Source: CAYNLG01 sp964397995 (GTDB lineage Bacteria; Planctomycetota; Phycisphaerae; FEN-1346). Taken from it: DNA of 37,615 bases. This document shows positions 24,440 to 32,133 of this stretch, in pieces; within the stretch, counting starts at the first letter, position 1; each line of letters starts with the position of its first letter. The notes beneath the pieces were generated by a model. The model did no database searches. It saw only the letters and a list, made by a program, of their open reading frames with translations, and was not told the DNA's origin. Where the stretch lies: assembly GCA_964397995.1 (NCBI GenBank), contig CAYNLG010000032.1:1-37615 (forward strand), given 5' to 3'. Position numbers and translations under genes: made by a program.

Positions 24440-24811
24440 GTGGAGCGTGCCTTGGCATGGAGCGCCGCCGTCAGCGTGGCGGTGCTCGCTCTGCTGTATC
24501 CGTCGCTGGGTCTCGTGCGCATCGTGCGCGGCTGCGCGCCCCCGCCGGGGTACTGGCGGAGGCGGCTGATCCTGAACCTGCTCGAGACGAACCTGGGGAT
24601 GTGGCTGAACGTCGGCTTGGCGGTTGCCGTGGCGGTGCTGCTGGAACGCGGGGCCGGCGCGGCCTGGGGCCTGATGGCCGCCGCGGCCGCGGTCGACCTC
24701 CTGTACGCGGCCTGGATCGTCGCCCTGACGCCGCGCGACGCCTGGCACGCCCTGCCCGTCGTGATCGCCCTGGGGGCCTACGGCGCGGCCTGGGCCGCGG
24801 CGGCGGGGTGA
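24440..24811 (+). CDS. Small four-helix membrane protein, unknown
   Basis: A 123-residue hydrophobic protein with about four membrane segments (residues ~7-28, 46-66, 73-95 and 103-121) and a short basic loop (PPPGYWRRRLILNLLETN). No family is recognised. The start is GTG at 24440, six nt after GGGAG; no ATG serves better. It is 33 nt after the PQQ-propeller gene and ends the run, before the strong lemA promoter. Confidence 0.65.
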   Translation: MERALAWSAAVSVAVLALLYPSLGLVRIVRGCAPPPGYWRRRLILNLLETNLGMWLNVGLAVAVAVLLERGAGAAWGLMAAAAAVDLLYAAWIVALTPRDAWHALPVVIALGAYGAAWAAAAG

Positions 24812-24862
24812 ATAGGCCGGGGCGCCGCCGCGTAGGAGAAGGCGCGGGCGCGGGCCGGTGCG

Positions 24863-24892
24863 TTGACGCCGGGCCGAGGCGCCCGGTATAAT
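24863..24892 (+). promoter_or_regulatory. Strong promoter of the lemA-htpX-amidase run
   Basis: TTGACG (24863-24868), an 18-nt spacer and a perfect TATAAT (24887-24892). This is the best sigma70-like promoter in the window. The leader to the lemA ATG would be about 55 nt. Confidence 0.7.
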
Positions 24893-24953
24893 CCCGCCGC
24901 CCGTCACCGCGGGCGGACGCCGCAGACGAATTGCCGCCACGAAGGAGATCGCC

Positions 24954-25517
24954 ATGCCGCTCCTGATCGGACTGCTTGTCGTCCTCGGGCTCGCCGTCGT
25001 GCTGGTCTTGGCGTTCATCGGCATCTACAACGGGCTCGTCAAGCTCCGCAACCAGGTCCGAAGCGCCTGGGCCCAGATCGACGTCCAGCTCAAGCGCCGC
25101 TACGACCTCATCCCGAACCTCGTCGAGACCGTCAAGGGCTACGCCTCGCACGAGAAGGAGACCCTCGAGCGCGTGATCCAGGCCCGCCAGCAGGGCATCG
25201 ATGCCTCCTCCATCAGGGAGCAGCAGGAGGCCGAGAACATGATCACCGGCGCCCTGCGGCAGATCTTCGCCCTCTCGGAGGCCTACCCGGACCTGAAGGC
25301 CAACCAGAACTTCTCGCAGCTCCAGGAAGAGCTGGCCTCGACCGAGAACAAGATCGGCTTCGCCCGCCAGTACTACAACGAGACGGTTCAGCAGTTCAAT
25401 ACGCGCCAGGAGGTCTTCCCGAACAACCTGGTGGCCTCGATGTTCGGGTTCCAGCCGGCCGACTTCTTCGAGATCGAGGAAGCCAGCCAGCGCGAGGCCC
25501 CCAAGGTCCAGTTCTAG
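24954..25517 (+). CDS. lemA: LemA family protein
   Basis: A 187-residue membrane-anchored protein: helix at residues 2-24 (LLIGLLVVLGLAVVLVLAFI), then the family signature 'NGLVKLRNQVRSAWAQIDVQ', 'RRYDLIPNLVETVKGYASHE' and 'FARQYYNETVQQFNTRQEVF', ending with 'FPNNLVASMFGFQPADFFEI'. LemA forms a coiled four-helix bundle facing the periplasm and is generally encoded with an M48 protease (HtpX) or a TPM protein; its role is in envelope protein quality control. Here htpX follows but is separated by a broken permease gene. A strong AAGGAG precedes the ATG. Confidence 0.96.
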   Translation: MPLLIGLLVVLGLAVVLVLAFIGIYNGLVKLRNQVRSAWAQIDVQLKRRYDLIPNLVETVKGYASHEKETLERVIQARQQGIDASSIREQQEAENMITGALRQIFALSEAYPDLKANQNFSQLQEELASTENKIGFARQYYNETVQQFNTRQEVFPNNLVASMFGFQPADFFEIEEASQREAPKVQF

Positions 25518-25565
25518 CCCTCCGGCTCCGGCCGGCGCCCGCCGCGACTCCTTCAGGCAGGCCGC

Positions 25566-25895
25566 ATGCGGATCAAAGAGACGATCGAGAAGGTGCCCGG
25601 CGGCCTGATGGTCGTGCCCCTGATGCTCGGGGCGCGCCTCAACACCATCGACCAGGCGCACCTGGCGCCGATCGAGGCCGTCCTCAAGGCCCTCGGCGCG
25701 ACGCCTGTCACCGTCGACGGCCAGGCCCACTACGAGTTCCTCCGCATCGGCGGGTTCCAGGCCCTCGGCGAGCCCGCCACCGCCCAGATTTCCATCTCGA
25801 CCCTGACCACTGCCGTCCTCTGCCCCCTGGCCGTCATCGCCTGGGTCCGGTTCCAGCAGAAGCGCGGCATCGACGGCCGCGTCGAGCAGACCTGA
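25566..25895 (+). pseudogene. kdgT: Collapsed 2-keto-3-deoxygluconate permease (kdgT), in-frame internal deletion
   Basis: The frame is open for 109 codons but holds only the two ends of a KdgT permease. Residues 1-20 (MRIKETIEKVPGGLMVVPLM) match the KdgT opening (E. coli [20 protein letters not shown]). From about residue 70 the text jumps to the family's last helix: 'ATAQISISTLTTAVLCPLAV' followed by a basic tail compares with the E. coli ending '[20 protein letters not shown]'. Around 200 residues of helices between are missing, with the junction near 'GGFQALGEP' (about 25755-25775). A ribosome site for the ATG is poor (CAGGC). The product could not transport KDG. Comparison to E. coli is from memory. 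It may be expressed as a small two-segment membrane peptide. It lies 48 nt after lemA and 15 nt before htpX. Confidence 0.7.
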
Positions 25896-25910
25896 GGCCG
25901 GGAGCGACTC

Positions 25911-26846
25911 GTGGCCACCTTCGAAGCCCTCTCCGGCGCCAACAAGCGGAACAGCCTCCTCCTGGTGGCCATCTTCGTCCTGGTCATCTGCGGCATGGGG
26001 GGCGTGCTGGGCTGGCTCCTCACGGGCGACCCCTGGGCCGCCTGGCCGAGCGTCGCCATCGCCCTGTTCGCCTCGTCCGCCGTCGCCCTTATCGGCTACT
26101 ACGGCGGGTCGGGCGCCGTCCTCGCCATGAGCGGCGCGCGCGAAATCCGAAAGCAAGACGACCCCCAGCTCTGGAACGTCACCGAAGAGCTGGCCCTGGC
26201 CGGCGGCCTGCCCATGCCGAAGGTCCACCTCATCGAGACCCCCGCCATGAACGCCTTCGCCACCGGCCGCGACCCCGAGCACGCCCACGTGGCCGTGACG
26301 CGCGGTTTGCGCGACCGGCTCACGCGTGACGAGCTCCAGGGCGTCATCGCCCACGAACTCTCCCACGTCAAGGGCTACGATATCCGCTTCATGACGATGA
26401 TGGCCGTCCTCGTCGGCACGGTCGTCCTCCTGGCGGATATCGCCCTGCGGTCCCTGCTCTGGGGAGGCGGGGGGCGGCGGCGGCGCTCGGCGGGAGGGGG
26501 GTCGATCGGACTGGTCCTTCTGCTGGTGGCGTTGGTCTTCGCGATCCTCGCCCCGCCGCTCGCGAAGCTCATCCAGTTGGCGGCCTCGCGGCAGCGCGAG
26601 TTCCTGGCCGACGCCGAGGCCGCGCGCCTCACCCGCTACCCCGAGGGTCTCGCCCGGGCCCTCGAAAAGCTGGGCGCCGATACCCACCCCATGCGCCAGG
26701 CCTCTCGGGCCACCGCCCACATGTTCATCGTCCAACCCATGATGGCGCGGGGCAAACGGTCGCGCGGCGGGTCGGTCTGGTCCAGCCACCCGCCCATCGA
26801 GGAACGCGTCGAGCGGCTCCGCTCGATCGGAATCGCCGGAGCCTGA
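25911..26846 (+). CDS. htpX: HtpX-like M48 zinc metalloprotease
   Basis: A 311-residue inner-membrane protease. N-terminal helices near residues 17-40 and 47-70, then 'KVHLIETPAMNAFATGRDPE' and the catalytic 'QGVIAHELSHVKGYDIR' with His148, Glu149 and His152; the third zinc ligand is Glu230 in 'SRQREFLADAEAARLTRYPE'. Two more helices flank a Gly/Arg-rich loop. The order 'HELSHV..YDI' and 'TRYPEGLARALEKL' places it in the HtpX branch, which degrades damaged membrane proteins with FtsH. GTG at 25911 has GGGAG seven nt upstream and no closer ATG fits. Together with lemA it forms the usual pair. A 71-nt gap leads to the next gene. Confidence 0.95.
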   Translation: MATFEALSGANKRNSLLLVAIFVLVICGMGGVLGWLLTGDPWAAWPSVAIALFASSAVALIGYYGGSGAVLAMSGAREIRKQDDPQLWNVTEELALAGGLPMPKVHLIETPAMNAFATGRDPEHAHVAVTRGLRDRLTRDELQGVIAHELSHVKGYDIRFMTMMAVLVGTVVLLADIALRSLLWGGGGRRRRSAGGGSIGLVLLLVALVFAILAPPLAKLIQLAASRQREFLADAEAARLTRYPEGLARALEKLGADTHPMRQASRATAHMFIVQPMMARGKRSRGGSVWSSHPPIEERVERLRSIGIAGA

Positions 26847-26917
26847 CCCCGCCGCCTGCCGACCTGTCTTGTGGGAGCGTTCGATCCTGGAGAAGGGGGC
26901 GGCCGCGCCGGCCGGAG

Positions 26918-27748
26918 GTGCCTGCGATTCGCAACCTCGGCTATGTCCTGCTTACCGTGCTGGCCGTCGGCCTGGCGCTCGGGGTGGCGGCCTCGCTGAT
27001 CGGGGCGGCGTCTCACCGCGGCCACCAGGTCCAGGACCTGCGCCTCCTGGCTCTCGACATGCCCGCGACGCCCACGCCGGACGGCGTGCGCGGCGCCGCC
27101 GTCATGCGGCGCCGCCGCTCGGGGCGGCGCGTCGCCGGCGTCCATCTGCACTACCGGTTCGGCGACGCCTTCACGGGCACGACCCAAGTTGGGGGGCGCG
27201 GCATCGCGTGGTGCCGCCGCCCCGGCGGCCTGCCCGTCGGCAACCACCGCTTCGAGGTGGCGGTGAGCGAGGCGCGGCCGATGCTCGGTGTTCGCGCGGC
27301 CGGGACCGTTTGGGTCCGCCCGGCCGACGTCGAGGTCGTCTGCCTGGACGCCGCCGCCTTGCTCGATTCCGACGGCCTGCCCGTCGCTTCGCCCGCCCGC
27401 GACCGCGTCCGCGACCTTGCAAATGCGGTGACGCTCGTCTACTTTGTGCTCGGACGGCCGGAGGCGTACGAGGTGACGCGCCGACGCTTGGGCCGCGGAT
27501 GGGTCCCGCCCGGGTTGCCCTATTGGATCGATCCCGAGGCACCCCGCCACAGCCTGCGGATGCTGGTGCGGCGGTGGCCCGGGGCGCGGCGGGCGCTGGT
27601 GGCGGACGAAACGCTCCGCGACGCCGCCGCCCGCGAGGGGTTCCATATCCTTGAGGTGCCGCCCGCCGGGGAGGCCGAGGGCGGCATCCTCTGGCCGGAC
27701 GTGAACGCCATACTGGCCGGGCCGTCGGGCGCGGCCGGGGAGGGATGA
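26918..27748 (+). CDS. Membrane-anchored protein of unknown family
   Basis: A 276-residue protein with one N-terminal helix (residues 7-28, GYVLLTVLAVGLALGVAASL), likely a signal anchor. The outside part starts with short beta-like strands and an Arg-rich patch (VMRRRRSGRRVAG), followed by 'GTVWVRPADVEVVCLDAAAL', 'LANAVTLVYFVLGRPEAYEV' and 'GGILWPDVNAILAG' near the end. No known domain is recognised. The start is weak: GTG at 26918 has GGAG directly against it, and AAGGGGG is too far upstream, so the true start may be different. It ends one base before the amidase GTG at 27750, which argues for co-translation and a linked role at the envelope. Confidence 0.65.
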   Translation: MPAIRNLGYVLLTVLAVGLALGVAASLIGAASHRGHQVQDLRLLALDMPATPTPDGVRGAAVMRRRRSGRRVAGVHLHYRFGDAFTGTTQVGGRGIAWCRRPGGLPVGNHRFEVAVSEARPMLGVRAAGTVWVRPADVEVVCLDAAALLDSDGLPVASPARDRVRDLANAVTLVYFVLGRPEAYEVTRRRLGRGWVPPGLPYWIDPEAPRHSLRMLVRRWPGARRALVADETLRDAAAREGFHILEVPPAGEAEGGILWPDVNAILAGPSGAAGEG

Positions 27749-27749
27749 C

Positions 27750-28502
27750 GTGAGAGGGTGCCGTACGGGCGGCTGGGTCCTGGTTCTTGCCGGACTCCTG
27801 GCGGCCGCCGGATGTGAGCCGGACCGCAAGGCCGACGTCCTGCTGCGGGGCGACCCGGCCCCGGTCCGGGAGGCCGACGACTTCGCGTACGCCCCGATCG
27901 GGCCCGCCCGGGCCGACACCATCCGCCCGGCGGAGGACACGGGCACTCCGTCGGGGCGTCTGCCGATGCGCCTGGAGCACGCCATGCCCCCGGCCGAACC
28001 GGGTTGGGAGCCCCGGGTCGCCTCGCGGCTCTGGCGGTGGATCGTCGTTCACCACAGCGCGACCGACCGCGGCAACGCCGCCATCTTCGACGCGTATCAC
28101 CGCAACGGCCGCCACTGGGACGAACTCGGTTACCACTTCGTCATCGGCAACGGTACCGAGAGCCGTGACGGCGCCATCGAGGTCGGCAGCCGCTGGCCCA
28201 AGCAGAAGCACGGCGCCCATTGCCGCGTCGGCGACGACCAGACCTACAACCAGACCGGCATCGGCATCTGCCTGGTCGGCGACTTCGAGACGCGCCCGCC
28301 CCGCGAGGCCCAGATGGAGGCCCTCGCACGGCTCGTCGACTGGCTGACCGCCCGGTATCGCATCCCCGACGACCACGTGATCGGCCACGCGCACGTGGAC
28401 GACACCACCTGCCCCGGCCGGTACTTCTCAATGCAGGACTTGAGGCGGCGGGTGGAGCACCGTCGCCGCGCCCGCGCCATCGCGTTGGCCGGCGGCCGCT
28501 GA
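27750..28502 (+). CDS. N-acetylmuramoyl-L-alanine amidase (T7-lysozyme/PGRP type), Sec lipoprotein
   Basis: A 250-residue lipoprotein: signal residues 1-21 and lipobox 'LAAAGC' (Cys22). After a Pro/Asp-rich spacer comes an Amidase_2 domain, about residues 95-235. Zinc and catalytic residues line up with T7 lysozyme: His101 in 'WIVVHHSAT', Tyr in 'ELGYHFVIGNG', His and Cys in 'IGHAHVDDTTCPG'; 'GIGICLVGDF' is also shared. Thr replaces the T7 Lys two residues before the Cys, as in many PGRPs. It should cut the amide between the glycan and stem peptide of peptidoglycan. GTG at 27750 has GGGGAGGG. It is the first of two close copies flanking the GH-A gene; both carry 'VGSRWPKQKHGAHC'. Confidence 0.9.
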   Translation: MRGCRTGGWVLVLAGLLAAAGCEPDRKADVLLRGDPAPVREADDFAYAPIGPARADTIRPAEDTGTPSGRLPMRLEHAMPPAEPGWEPRVASRLWRWIVVHHSATDRGNAAIFDAYHRNGRHWDELGYHFVIGNGTESRDGAIEVGSRWPKQKHGAHCRVGDDQTYNQTGIGICLVGDFETRPPREAQMEALARLVDWLTARYRIPDDHVIGHAHVDDTTCPGRYFSMQDLRRRVEHRRRARAIALAGGR

Positions 28503-28544
28503 GCCGCCCCCGCACCGCGCCGCCCGGCCGCGCCCGGAGGAATC

Positions 28545-31328
28545 ATGAGCCGACGCCTGCTTGCCGCCGCCCTGGTGTGCCTCGTGACCGAGGGGGACGC
28601 CCGCGCCGCCGAGGCCGAGCCCCTGCTCGACCTCCGCGCTTCGGTCCAGAAGGTCACGCCCGAGACCTGTCGCCTCCAGCTCCACCTCGACGCCCTCGCG
28701 CCGCAGAAGGGCGGCACCGGGCGGGTGACCGCCCGCGTCGCACGCCACGGCGGCGCCTGGCACCCCGGCACGGCCCAGGTCCACCGGTCGCCGAAGCCCG
28801 AGCACGACGCAGACGCCTCCGGCCTGCACCTGAGCGCGGCCCGCCTGGGCGGCACGCTGGTGGTGACCCAGACCCCGCGGCGCGGCGGCGAGCCGACGGT
28901 CCTCGCGTGCCGCCTGGACGCCACGGTTCGCCCCGTCGCCTCGGATGCCCGCTGGCCGAAGGACTCCATCGACATCCGCACCTTCCCCTACTACTGGCTT
29001 TACCCGAAGCAGGGCGGGGCCGTCTGGGAAATCCACGGTACGTATCAGACGGAGCGCGGCGGCGAGACGGTGACGGGCGAGGTGTCGGGGTTTGCCGCGC
29101 CGCCCCCCAAGCCGGGCGGCTGGACCGCGGGCACATGGGACGATGGGCTCCGCCTCGAGTTCGACCTGGGCCGGCAGCGCCGGAACTGGAACTACGGCCG
29201 CCTCGCCCTGCTCGAGTTCCCCGAGCCGCGCGACCTTTCCGGGGCCGCGGCCCTGCGGCTCCGCGTCCGCCCGGACCGGCCGCGCACCGACTGCGAACTT
29301 TCCGTCTGGCTCCGCGAGGCCGACGGAAGCTGGTACCGCGTCAAGTCGGCGGTGCCCCTGGCGGCCGAGGTCAACGAGGCGGTCGTACCGCTGGCGGACT
29401 TCGCCGACGCGGGCGTCACCGCCCCCGAGGCGACGCTCGACGAGAACCAGTGGCTCGACCCGGAGGCGATCACGCACATCGGCCTGGGCATCGTCAACAG
29501 CTTCGGTATCGGCAAGGTGGGCTTGGTGGTTGAGACGCTCGACCTCGTGCCGGCCGCCCCGCCCGAACCGCCGGAGCCCGCCGAGGTCGTTGTCACGGGC
29601 CGCACCCTCAGCGTCAGCGGCCACCCGTTCGTCCCGCCGGGCCTCTTCGCGGGGTACGCCGACCCGTTCCCCACCTCGGTCCGCCCCGGGTGCTACCGCG
29701 GGTTCGCGGGCGGCCCGTCGCGCCCGCCGTCCGGCAGCACCGAGGCCTTCCGCATCGACATCTGGTACGACCGGTTCGCCTCGGCCCTGCCGCTCCACCA
29801 GCGAGACTGGGCCGAGGGCCTCGCGCGGCGCGCCCGCGCGTACGCCCGCCGCGCGCGAGAGGGCGGGTTCGTCCCGCATCTGGAGTTCTGGAACGAGCCC
29901 TACCTCAACTGGGCCCGCACCCGGAAGAACTTCAAACGCGATTTCTTCGAGCGCGGCCCGGCGGGGGGCGTGGTCGTCAAAGCCAACGGCTGGAAGGTTC
30001 CCCACTTCGGCTGGGAGGGCAACCGCGTTGTCGACCTCACCCAGCATACCTACTACTCGGCCCGCGGCAACGGGGCGGTCTACGACGCCATGCTCCTGGC
30101 CTTGGCCAAGGCCATCAAGGACGAGAACCCCGCCGTCCAGGTCCTCGTCAGTTGGGGTTTTCGCTGGAAGGCCGACCACTGGGGCGGCTGGGACCTGGAG
30201 TACCTGCCCTCCCTCGAGCGGTGCCTGCCCTGGGTGGACGGCGCGACCGAGCACCACTACGGCGGCGACCCCACCGCGCTGGCCGGCATGTACGAGGTCC
30301 TGGCGGCCTACGGCGTCACCCGCGCCGGCAAGTGGCTCTATTCCTACAACACCGAGACGGGCGACCTCACGCGCATCCCCGTCCACGGCCGCGTCGATAC
30401 CGACGAGAAGGCCGCCAACCTCACCCAGTACCGCAAGGCCCTCTACAACGTCCGCGACATCGTCTACCACGTGAAGGAATCGCCCGACAAGCTGCGCAGC
30501 CGGACGCTCCTGACGTGGCGGAGCCAGGACCCCGAGGCGATGCCCGTCGCCTACGGCCTGCTTCGCGACCTCCGCGGGCGGCTCATCCTGGCCGAGTGCC
30601 CCGACCCGGACCTCTGGTGCGTCGCGAGCCTCGACGGGACCGACCCCGACGCCATGCCCCCCCAAGGCGGGCGGCGGCTTGTCACCGTCCTCTATAACGA
30701 GCACCCGATGCCGCGCGAGGCCCGCGTTACCCTGCGTGCCCCGGCGGGCATGACCCTGGCCGGCGGCGAGGCCCTGACCATCCCGCGGGACGACGCGACG
30801 TTCGCCTTCCGCCTGGCGCGCGAGCCCCTCGACGCCGCGGGCGACGCCCACGACGTGACGGTCACGATTCCCGCCAAGTCCGTCTGGGCGGCCGCGATCG
30901 AACTCGACGGCCCCCCGCCGGCGGCCGCCGAGGTGCGGCGGCACCAGGCGTTCGCGCCGGACCTTCTCCAGGAAGTCACGCCGGACGCGCCGCTGCGGAC
31001 GACGGTCCGTCTCGACCCGGCGCGCCTGGCCGTGGCCCGCCGCGCGTGGTTGCGCCTGGTGCTCGAGGACGTGATGCGCGGCGAAGGGACGGTGACGGTC
31101 GGCGGGACCGCGTTCCCGCTGCCGCCCGCCGTCACGCTGGAGTGTGCCAACCGCACGGTCATGGTGCCGGTGGACGTGGCCCGGCTCCGCCCCGAGACCG
31201 ACCTCACGTTCCGGGTTGAGCCGGGCGGCTTCGCGGGTTACCGTGTGGACGTGACGAGCGTCGTCCTGGAAGAGGCCGGCGCGGCCCCCGCGGGAAAACT
31301 GGAGACGGCAGCCCTTGGGGACCGATGA
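28545..31328 (+). CDS. Secreted clan GH-A-like glycoside hydrolase with N-terminal beta domains
   Basis: A 927-residue exported protein (signal peptide to about residue 22). Residues ~25-200 and 200-345 are beta-rich, with a carbohydrate-binding-like jelly roll ('LSGAAALRLRVRPDRP', 'GLGIVNSFGIGKVGLVVETL'). The barrel follows: 'HLEFWNEPYLNW' places Glu451 as the acid/base of a clan GH-A enzyme and 'WLYSYNTETGD' places Glu604 as the nucleophile; 'WVDGATEHHYGGD' fits beta-strand 6. The C-terminal ~250 residues are beta-sandwich. The spacing of the two glutamates (153 residues) suits GH39- or GH86-like enzymes acting on beta-linked polysaccharide such as agar-type galactan, but substrate is unproven. 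GGAGGA precedes the ATG. Its stop overlaps a possible ATG of the next gene. Confidence 0.75.
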   Translation: MSRRLLAAALVCLVTEGDARAAEAEPLLDLRASVQKVTPETCRLQLHLDALAPQKGGTGRVTARVARHGGAWHPGTAQVHRSPKPEHDADASGLHLSAARLGGTLVVTQTPRRGGEPTVLACRLDATVRPVASDARWPKDSIDIRTFPYYWLYPKQGGAVWEIHGTYQTERGGETVTGEVSGFAAPPPKPGGWTAGTWDDGLRLEFDLGRQRRNWNYGRLALLEFPEPRDLSGAAALRLRVRPDRPRTDCELSVWLREADGSWYRVKSAVPLAAEVNEAVVPLADFADAGVTAPEATLDENQWLDPEAITHIGLGIVNSFGIGKVGLVVETLDLVPAAPPEPPEPAEVVVTGRTLSVSGHPFVPPGLFAGYADPFPTSVRPGCYRGFAGGPSRPPSGSTEAFRIDIWYDRFASALPLHQRDWAEGLARRARAYARRAREGGFVPHLEFWNEPYLNWARTRKNFKRDFFERGPAGGVVVKANGWKVPHFGWEGNRVVDLTQHTYYSARGNGAVYDAMLLALAKAIKDENPAVQVLVSWGFRWKADHWGGWDLEYLPSLERCLPWVDGATEHHYGGDPTALAGMYEVLAAYGVTRAGKWLYSYNTETGDLTRIPVHGRVDTDEKAANLTQYRKALYNVRDIVYHVKESPDKLRSRTLLTWRSQDPEAMPVAYGLLRDLRGRLILAECPDPDLWCVASLDGTDPDAMPPQGGRRLVTVLYNEHPMPREARVTLRAPAGMTLAGGEALTIPRDDATFAFRLAREPLDAAGDAHDVTVTIPAKSVWAAAIELDGPPPAAAEVRRHQAFAPDLLQEVTPDAPLRTTVRLDPARLAVARRAWLRLVLEDVMRGEGTVTVGGTAFPLPPAVTLECANRTVMVPVDVARLRPETDLTFRVEPGGFAGYRVDVTSVVLEEAGAAPAGKLETAALGDR

Positions 31329-31387
31329 CCCAAGGGGACGGCCCGCGCGCCGGCCCCGGCGGCCGCACGATTGGAGCGAGAGCGACG

Positions 31388-32071
31388 ATGGACCGGCGGA
31401 CTTTCTTTGAGCGCCTGGCCCGCGGGGCGGTGCCCCTGGTGGGCGGGGCGGTGCTGATCGGGTGCGGCGACCGCAAGGCGGGGCTGATCCGGGACCCCGC
31501 GCCGCCGGTGTTCGGCCCGCCGCGCCACGGCCGCCCGCACTTGCTCAAGGCCCCCGCCCGGCCGCCGTCGCGCCCCCCGTCGCCGCCTGCCGCATCCGCG
31601 CCCGTCAGCATGGCTGCCTGGCAGCCGCCCGGCTCGGAGCGCCGCTGGCGGTATATCGTCCTGCACCACAGCGCGACCACGCACGGCTCGGCCGCCGAGT
31701 TCGACCGCATCCACCGGCAGCGCGGCTGGGACGAGTTGGGCTACCATTTCGTCATCGGCAACGGCCGCGGGGCGCCCGACGGCCTCGTCCAGGTCGGCTC
31801 GCGGTGGCCCAAGCAGAAGCACGGCGCCCACTGCAAGGTGGCCGGCCATCCGGAGTACAACGACCAGGGCATCGGCGTCTGCCTGGTGGGCAACTTCAGC
31901 AAGGGGCTGCCGACGCGGCGGCAGCTCGATTCGACCGGGGTCCTCGTCCGGTACCTGATGGCCCGGTACGGCATCCCGTGGAGCCGCGTGCGCGGGCACG
32001 GGCAACTGAAGCCGACCGAGTGCCCGGGCCTGCACTTCCCGTACGGCGAAGTCCGCCGCCGCGTCGTCTAG
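31388..32071 (+). CDS. N-acetylmuramoyl-L-alanine amidase (T7-lysozyme/PGRP type), Tat-type lipoprotein
   Basis: A 227-residue protein related to the amidase at 27750. The ATG at 31388 gives 'MDRRTFFERLARG', a twin-arginine (Tat) motif, then a hydrophobic core and lipobox 'VLIGC' (Cys26). An ATG at 31325 overlapping the previous stop (ATGA) is in frame but would bury the signal behind 21 residues. A Pro-rich linker leads to the Amidase_2 domain: 'YIVLHHSAT', 'ELGYHFVIGNG', 'VGSRWPKQKHGAHC', 'GIGVCLVGNF', and 'GHGQLKPTECPG', with His, Tyr, His and Cys all present and Thr two before the Cys. It would act on peptidoglycan after export already folded. It closes the run that begins at lemA. Confidence 0.88.
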   Translation: MDRRTFFERLARGAVPLVGGAVLIGCGDRKAGLIRDPAPPVFGPPRHGRPHLLKAPARPPSRPPSPPAASAPVSMAAWQPPGSERRWRYIVLHHSATTHGSAAEFDRIHRQRGWDELGYHFVIGNGRGAPDGLVQVGSRWPKQKHGAHCKVAGHPEYNDQGIGVCLVGNFSKGLPTRRQLDSTGVLVRYLMARYGIPWSRVRGHGQLKPTECPGLHFPYGEVRRRVV

Positions 32072-32095
32072 GCCCCCCTTTCCGCGTATTCGCGG

Positions 32096-32124
32096 GTGAC
32101 AGCCGGGGCCCGCGCGCGTAGAAT
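32096..32124 (+). promoter_or_regulatory. Promoter giving a near-leaderless mRNA for the 76-residue gene
   Basis: GTGACA (32096-32101), a 17-nt spacer and TAGAAT (32119-32124). The ATG is at 32134, so transcription should begin within about three bases of it. No ribosome site lies between. Confidence 0.55.
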
Positions 32125-32133
32125 GCCCTGATC

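Noticed and set aside
20523..30944. Minus-strand open frames of 758, 772 and 838 codons
   Set aside because: Antisense to the toroid-like, LemA/HtpX and GH-A genes; same compositional shadow effect.
31325..31387. ATG overlapping the GH stop as the start of the second amidase
   Set aside because: It would place 21 Gly/Pro/Arg residues before the twin-arginine motif; 31388 gives a clean signal. Coupled translation is still possible.
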